A DNA stretch of 10,922 bases from Bacillota bacterium (GTDB lineage Bacteria > Bacillota > Clostridia > Peptostreptococcales > Anaerovoracaceae): assembly GCA_023394035.1 (NCBI GenBank), contig JAEXBK010000003.1, forward strand, positions 1-10,922, read 5' to 3'. Below, one piece after another: positions 6,609 to 10,922 of this stretch. Made by a program: the position numbers and the translations under genes. The number at the start of each line of letters is the position of its first letter. Position 1 is the stretch's first letter. The notes beneath the pieces are model-generated. The model worked only from the letters and a program-made list of their open reading frames with translations. It searched no databases and was not told the DNA's origin.

Positions 6609-8986
6609 ACCAAAGATCGCTGAGAATACTTGAATACAACAAAATAGTAGAAATGCTCGAAAAAGAGGCGGGCTCATCCGCCTCAAGGCAGATCGCTTCT
6701 GAACTGTCGCCTTATACCGACAGAAGGAAAATCGAGGAAGAACTGAGGTCGACCACAGAAGCGGTCGACCTTATTGTGCATAAAGGACCGCTTCCTACGG
6801 GAGGTATTTACGACATAAAGAACAGCCTCGTAAGAGCCTACAAGGGTGGCACACTTACGATGAAGGAGCTTCTTGAGATACACTATGACCTCAAGATAGC
6901 ACAGGAAACCGAGCTTTTCATGAAGAGCGAAGAGCTGCCGGGGCTGCCTTTGATAAGGGAGCTTACAGGGCTTCTCGTTACGCTTCCGAGACTTGCGGAA
7001 GAAATCGACAGATGTATTTTGACTGAGGATGAGATGGCTGACAGCGCTTCTCCAAGGCTCAGAGAAATAAGGCGTGATATCGGTCTTGCAAACGATGCGG
7101 TCAAAAATAGGCTTAACAGGATCATAACATCCAATGCGTACAGAGCTATGCTTCAGGATGCTATAGTCACGATGAGGGACGGACGATATGTGATTCCGGT
7201 TAAGCAGGAGTACCGTGGAAGAGTGCCCGGCATGATACATGACCAGTCTAAGGGCGGGCAGACCTTGTTTATAGAGCCTCAGGCAGTCGTTGAGCTTAAC
7301 AACAGGCTTAGAGAGCTTGAGGTGGCGGAGCAGGCTGAAATTGCAAGGATACTTGCGGAGCTTTCATCAAGAGTTGCGGAGCATTATAAAGAGATAAGAA
7401 GCAACCTTGACATACTTGTAAGGCTCGACTTCATAATGGCTAAGGGCAAGCTGTCGCGACGCATGGACGCGGAAGCACCGAAGATAGATGACGAAGGTGT
7501 ATTTGAGCTTGTCAAGGCAAGGCATCCGCTCATAGATAAAAAAAGGGTAGTACCTATTGATATTTCAATAGGTAAAGGCTACAGGACGCTTATAGTTACA
7601 GGTCCTAACACGGGAGGTAAAACGGTCAGTCTCAAAACGGCAGGTCTTCTGACGCTGATGGCGCAGAGCGGACTCCATATACCTGCCTACTCGACAAGCC
7701 GGATACCTGTGTTCCAGGATGTTTTTTCGGATATAGGCGATGAGCAGAGCATAGAGCAGAGCCTTTCAACGTTCTCTTCACACATGAAAAACATCGTGAG
7801 CATAATCAGCGGTTCAACCGAAAGCTCGCTTGTGCTCCTCGATGAGCTCGGAGCGGGAACTGATCCTACGGAAGGCGCGGCTCTTGCAATATCAATACTC
7901 GAAACACTGAGCGCACACGGTGCCATGATAATGGCAACTACGCACTATAACGAGCTTAAGAAATATGCACTCTCAACGGAAGGCGTTATAAATGCTGCTA
8001 TGGAGTTCAGCGTGGAGACTCTTTCACCGACATATCGACTTTTGATCGGAGTACCGGGCAAATCAAACGCTTTTGAAATATCCAAGAAGCTTGGGCTTTC
8101 GGGCAGCATAATAGACCGCGCGAACAAGCTCATAGAAAAAGGTGACATAGAGTTTGAGAATGTAGTTAGCTCGATAGAAGAAGACAGAAAGCGCGCCGAA
8201 GCCGAGCGCGAAAAAGCCGAGAAAATATCGAGCGAGATGAGGCGAAGAGAACAAAAGCTGCTCTCGAAGGAGGAAGAGCTTGCAGCAAAGCGTGCAAAGA
8301 TAATAGAAGAAGCACGCGAAGAAGCAAGGATGATACTGCGCGATGCACGCGAGACGAGCAAAGATGTTCAGAAAGAGCTCAGAGAGCTTATACGCCTTGA
8401 ATCCTCGGGAGAGCGTACAAGACAATACGAGAAAACAAAACGACGATTACGCGAAAGCGAAGAGAAATACGCAAAAAAGACGGTTCAGCAGGTGAACAGC
8501 GAGCCTGTCTCGGCTGACGACATCAAAATAGGCGGACGGGTAAAGGTGCTCACACTTTCTCAGAATGGAAGCGTGCTGACATTGCCCGACGAAAAAGGCA
8601 TACTTACGGTAAGCATCGGTGCGATGAAGATAAATGTCAATCTCGATGATGTAATGCTCATAAATGACGGCGAAAAGAAAAAGAAGCCGAAGACGAGTTC
8701 AAAATATGGCAGTCTGTACAGAGCAAAATCATCAAATGTATCTGCGAGCATAAATGTTCAGGGGGAAAATCTCGACGATGCAATCGCAGACATAATGAAA
8801 TATATAGATGATGTTTATATAGCCGGTCTCGACAAGGTGACGATAATACACGGAAGAGGCGAGGGCATCCTCAAAAACGGAATCCGCAGTATGCTCAAGC
8901 ACAACAAATCGGTAGCATCGTTTGCCGCAGGGAATTACAACGAAGGCGGCGAAGGCGTAACTATCGTAACGATGAAAAAAAGCTGA
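6605..8986 (+). CDS. mutS2: MutS2: MutS-paralogue ATPase with KOW and Smr domains
   Basis: MutS2 lacks the MutS mismatch-recognition domains. In Bacillus it binds collided ribosomes and splits them; it has also been linked to suppressing recombination. The 793 residues are of typical length. A helical clamp/core occupies about 1-300. The ABC-type ATPase follows, with Walker A GPNTGGKT (333-340), Walker B LVLLDELGAGTDP (409-421), and a switch His in ATTHYNE (444-450). A long charged coiled coil spans about 518-630. A KOW-like beta region lies at about 638-690 (GGRVKVLTLSQNGSV). A Smr domain closes the protein (about 714-793), with HGRGEG at 749-754. The first Smr motif, normally LDLRG, reads INVQG (716-720), so the acidic and arginine residues thought to matter for nuclease activity are replaced. 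Translation is probably coupled to zapA through the ATGA overlap. Confidence 0.97.
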   Translation: MNQRSLRILEYNKIVEMLEKEAGSSASRQIASELSPYTDRRKIEEELRSTTEAVDLIVHKGPLPTGGIYDIKNSLVRAYKGGTLTMKELLEIHYDLKIAQETELFMKSEELPGLPLIRELTGLLVTLPRLAEEIDRCILTEDEMADSASPRLREIRRDIGLANDAVKNRLNRIITSNAYRAMLQDAIVTMRDGRYVIPVKQEYRGRVPGMIHDQSKGGQTLFIEPQAVVELNNRLRELEVAEQAEIARILAELSSRVAEHYKEIRSNLDILVRLDFIMAKGKLSRRMDAEAPKIDDEGVFELVKARHPLIDKKRVVPIDISIGKGYRTLIVTGPNTGGKTVSLKTAGLLTLMAQSGLHIPAYSTSRIPVFQDVFSDIGDEQSIEQSLSTFSSHMKNIVSIISGSTESSLVLLDELGAGTDPTEGAALAISILETLSAHGAMIMATTHYNELKKYALSTEGVINAAMEFSVETLSPTYRLLIGVPGKSNAFEISKKLGLSGSIIDRANKLIEKGDIEFENVVSSIEEDRKRAEAEREKAEKISSEMRRREQKLLSKEEELAAKRAKIIEEAREEARMILRDARETSKDVQKELRELIRLESSGERTRQYEKTKRRLRESEEKYAKKTVQQVNSEPVSADDIKIGGRVKVLTLSQNGSVLTLPDEKGILTVSIGAMKINVNLDDVMLINDGEKKKKPKTSSKYGSLYRAKSSNVSASINVQGENLDDAIADIMKYIDDVYIAGLDKVTIIHGRGEGILKNGIRSMLKHNKSVASFAAGNYNEGGEGVTIVTMKKS

Positions 8987-8996
8987 TGAAGTCCTG

Positions 8997-9003
8997 AAAG
9001 GAG
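8997..9003 (+). promoter_or_regulatory. Ribosome binding site of argS
   Basis: AAAGGAG lies 6 bases before the ATG at 9010. The mutS2-argS gap is 23 bases and has no terminator or promoter-like element, so argS is probably in the same transcript. Confidence 0.85.
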
Positions 9004-9009
9004 AAAGCA

Positions 9010-10731
9010 ATGATAGATTATAAAATTGAAATAGCTCAGATACTTGCGCCGGCAGTTGCAGATCTGACACAGGAAGAAATATCGGGGATGATAGAAATCC
9101 CTCAGGATTCAAAGATGGGAGACTATGCATTTCCTTGCTTCAGACTTGCAAAGGTTATGCGCAAAGCACCCCAGATGATAGCGGCGGACATTGCCGCGGC
9201 AATAAAGGATAATGAAATTTTTGCCGATGTTCAGCAGGTCAACGCATATGTGAACATGTTCATTTCAAGAACAGCACTTACAAAGGCTACGCTGTCAGAT
9301 GTCCTCGAAAAGAAAGACGATTTCGGAAGAAGCGATTTAGGAGCGGGCAAGAAGGCTATAGTTGAGTTCTCCTCGCCTAATATAGCAAAGCCTTTCCACA
9401 TAGGTCATATAAGAAGTACCGTAATCGGAAATTCGCTGTACAAGATACACGAAGCACTCGGATATGACGCGTTCAGAATCAACCATCTCGGCGATTACGG
9501 AACTCAGTTCGGAAAGATGATATGCGCTTATCGTCATTGGGGAAATAAGGAAGATGTAATACGCGAGCCAATCAAGACCCTGCTCGAATACTACACGAAA
9601 TTCCATGTCGAGGTGGAAGACCATCCGGAGCTTGACGAAGAGGCAAGAGCTATTTTTGCTAAGCTCGAAAAAGGCGAAAAGGAAGAGGTCGAGCTTTGGC
9701 AGTGGTTCCGTGACGAGAGTCTCAAGGAATTCAACAGAGTATATAAGATGCTCGACATAGAGTTTGATTCATATAACGGCGAAAGCTTTTACTCCGATAA
9801 GATGCCTCGCTTCGAGAAGGAGCTTGAGGAAAAGGGTCTTCTCGTTGAATCGCAGGGAGCTCAGATTGTAGATCTGGAAAAATACGGACTCGGCGTAGCT
9901 CTGATCAAAAAATCGGACGGATCATCACTCTACATAACGCGTGATATAGCGGCAGCCGTTTACAGAAAAGAAACGTACAAATTCCACAAGAACATCTATG
10001 TAGTAGCTTCACAGCAGGCGCTTCATTTCCAGCAGCTCTTTAAGATACTGAATCTGATGGGCTACGAAGAATGTGCCGACGGCTGTATGCATGTGCCTTT
10101 CGGTCTCGTAAGGCTCGAAGCCGGAACGATGTCAACACGCCACGGTCGTGTGGTTTTCCTTGAGGATGTACTCAGCAAAGCAGTAGAAAAGACACGCGAA
10201 ATAATTCTCGAAAAGAACCCTAATGCCGAAAACGTAGATGAAATTGCTCATCAGGTCGGTGTAGGTGCAGTTGTTTTCAATGAGCTTTCAAATAACAGAA
10301 TCAAAGACTACGTATTCAGCTGGGATCAGGTGCTCAACTTTGACGGCGAGACAGGTCCATATGTACAGTACACCCATGCAAGATGCTCAAGCGTACTCAG
10401 GAAAGCCGGAGACGATGCTGTAAAGGCTGCAGCAGATGCGGCAAATATAGACTTCAGCTATCTGAACGGAGATGCGGCATATGAGCTTACAAAGCTTCTC
10501 TATGCATTACCGGCCGTAATAGAGCAGGCAGGCGAACGCTATGAGCCGTCGATCATAACGAGACATGTCGTTAACATTGCACAGTGCTTCAACAAGTTCT
10601 ATCACGATGAGCACATAATCGTAGACGATGAAAAGGAAAAGACGGCAAAGCTGGCTCTCGTCCTTGCAACAAAGACGACGATAAGAAATGCACTTTCGCT
10701 TCTCGGCGTTTATGCGCCTGAGCGTATGTAA
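9010..10731 (+). CDS. argS: Arginyl-tRNA synthetase
   Basis: ArgS is a class-Ia synthetase that charges tRNA-Arg, using the tRNA itself to activate arginine. The 573 residues match the usual length. An N-terminal Add-1 (tRNA D-loop-recognising) domain covers about 1-90. The Rossmann core holds SSPNIAKPFHIGHIRST, with the HIGH tetrad at 130-133 and K127 just before it. The segment INHLGDYGTQFG (158-168) is a conserved ArgRS core motif. The second signature, GTMSTRHG (372-379), is a KMSKS variant. The C-terminal DALR anticodon-binding domain runs from about 448 (GPYVQYTHARCSSVLRKA) to the typical terminus LGVYAPERM. In the KMSKS loop H378 occupies a place often held by Lys (MSTRKG). K127 may compensate, since ArgRS enzymes with degenerate KMSKS loops are known to use a lysine just upstream of HIGH. 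The start is set by AAAGGAG. Confidence 0.98.
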   Translation: MIDYKIEIAQILAPAVADLTQEEISGMIEIPQDSKMGDYAFPCFRLAKVMRKAPQMIAADIAAAIKDNEIFADVQQVNAYVNMFISRTALTKATLSDVLEKKDDFGRSDLGAGKKAIVEFSSPNIAKPFHIGHIRSTVIGNSLYKIHEALGYDAFRINHLGDYGTQFGKMICAYRHWGNKEDVIREPIKTLLEYYTKFHVEVEDHPELDEEARAIFAKLEKGEKEEVELWQWFRDESLKEFNRVYKMLDIEFDSYNGESFYSDKMPRFEKELEEKGLLVESQGAQIVDLEKYGLGVALIKKSDGSSLYITRDIAAAVYRKETYKFHKNIYVVASQQALHFQQLFKILNLMGYEECADGCMHVPFGLVRLEAGTMSTRHGRVVFLEDVLSKAVEKTREIILEKNPNAENVDEIAHQVGVGAVVFNELSNNRIKDYVFSWDQVLNFDGETGPYVQYTHARCSSVLRKAGDDAVKAAADAANIDFSYLNGDAAYELTKLLYALPAVIEQAGERYEPSIITRHVVNIAQCFNKFYHDEHIIVDDEKEKTAKLALVLATKTTIRNALSLLGVYAPERM

Positions 10732-10739
10732 TTTTTGTT

Positions 10740-10922
10740 ATGAGATACGAAGGTGATATTTACAGACCGCCGAGCGAGGCATACAGCCTCCTCGTGCAGG
10801 TCACTATCGGATGCACTCACAACAAATGCACATTCTGCAGCATGTTCAAAGCAAAGAAATTTCGTGTCAGAGATCCGAAAGAGGTCATAGAAGATCTGAT
10901 TGATGCACGCTCCAAATATAAG
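10740..10922 (+). CDS. Radical SAM protein, N-terminal 61 codons (3' end outside window)
   Basis: An ATG at 10740, 8 bases after the argS stop, opens a frame that runs to the window edge without a stop. An in-frame TGA at 10719-10721 means ATG 10740 is the only usable start. The fragment begins MRYEGDIYRPPSEAYSLL and carries GCTHNKCTFC at 24-33. Cysteines C25, C30 and C33 form a CX4CX2C cluster followed by SMFKAKKFR. A short strand before a cysteine triplet ending in an aromatic-C pair is the hallmark of the radical SAM [4Fe-4S] site. The YRPPSEAYSL...GC.HNKCTFC start resembles a widespread uncharacterised COG1032/Elp3-like family in Clostridia (from memory). No clear Shine-Dalgarno precedes it, so it may be read by coupling with argS. 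The substrate cannot be inferred from this fragment. Confidence 0.85.
   Translation, partial: MRYEGDIYRPPSEAYSLLVQVTIGCTHNKCTFCSMFKAKKFRVRDPKEVIEDLIDARSKYK

Noticed and set aside
8166..8425. Antisense open frames opposite the MutS2 coiled coil
   Set aside because: Their Leu/Ser/Phe-rich sequence is the reverse complement of Glu/Lys/Arg/Ala-rich coiled-coil codons. There is no independent coding signal.
10705..10736. GGCG/CGCC hairpin and T run at the end of argS as a possible terminator
   Set aside because: The stem is 4 bp, lies inside the coding sequence, and is about 13 bases from the T run. The next gene starts 8 bases after argS, so the genes are probably cotranscribed.
1..10922. Search for mobile elements, CRISPR arrays, phage genes, toxin-antitoxin pairs, tRNA or rRNA genes
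   Set aside because: No tandem repeat-spacer pattern, transposase or integrase motif, terminal inverted repeats or tRNA-like fold was noticed. Conserved same-strand housekeeping genes fill the window.

Overview
This window is a run of co-directional, tightly spaced bacterial housekeeping genes, all on the + strand. It looks chromosomal and low-to-mid GC, from a member of the Bacillota, most likely the Clostridia. Three things point there: strong AGGAGG-type ribosome binding sites, heavy use of ATA (Ile) and AGA (Arg) codons, and a gene order related to the Bacillus ysgA-pheS-pheT-(rnhC)-zapA-(yshB-polX)-mutS2 cluster. A finer taxonomic placement cannot be supported from the sequence alone.

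Region 1 (1-1740), cell division. The window opens inside the 3' end of an ftsQ/divIB-like gene. A 129-bp AT-rich gap with a possible promoter follows, then a complete ftsZ with an intact GTPase domain, T7 loop and C-terminal partner-binding tail. ftsZ ends at a strong intrinsic terminator. No ftsA lies between ftsQ and ftsZ.

Region 2 (1741-8986), translation and division/ribosome-quality genes. In order: a SpoU/TrmH-family 2'-O-ribose methyltransferase (probable YsgA/RlmP type, TTG start), pheS and pheT (both subunits of phenylalanyl-tRNA synthetase), zapA (an FtsZ-ring stabiliser with a long coiled coil) and mutS2 (MutS-paralogue ATPase with a C-terminal Smr domain). pheT's ribosome binding site overlaps the pheS stop, and zapA and mutS2 overlap by ATGA, so translational coupling is likely. 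Relative to Bacillus, rnhC, yshB/cvpA and polX are absent from the interval.

Region 3 (8987-10922). argS (arginyl-tRNA synthetase) is followed 8 bases later by the first 61 codons of a radical-SAM protein, cut by the window edge.

Functionally, the cluster combines Z-ring assembly (FtsQ, FtsZ, ZapA) with tRNA charging (PheST, ArgS), rRNA modification and ribosome-collision handling (MutS2). I see no mobile element, CRISPR array, phage gene, toxin-antitoxin pair, tRNA or rRNA gene. No gap exceeds about 130 bases. I found no convincing new biological system. The points most worth a second look are sequence departures within known families (the MutS2 Smr motif, PheS active-site neighbours, ArgRS KMSKS loop), the long ZapA, the terminator without an obvious following promoter, and the CX4CX2C radical-SAM start.
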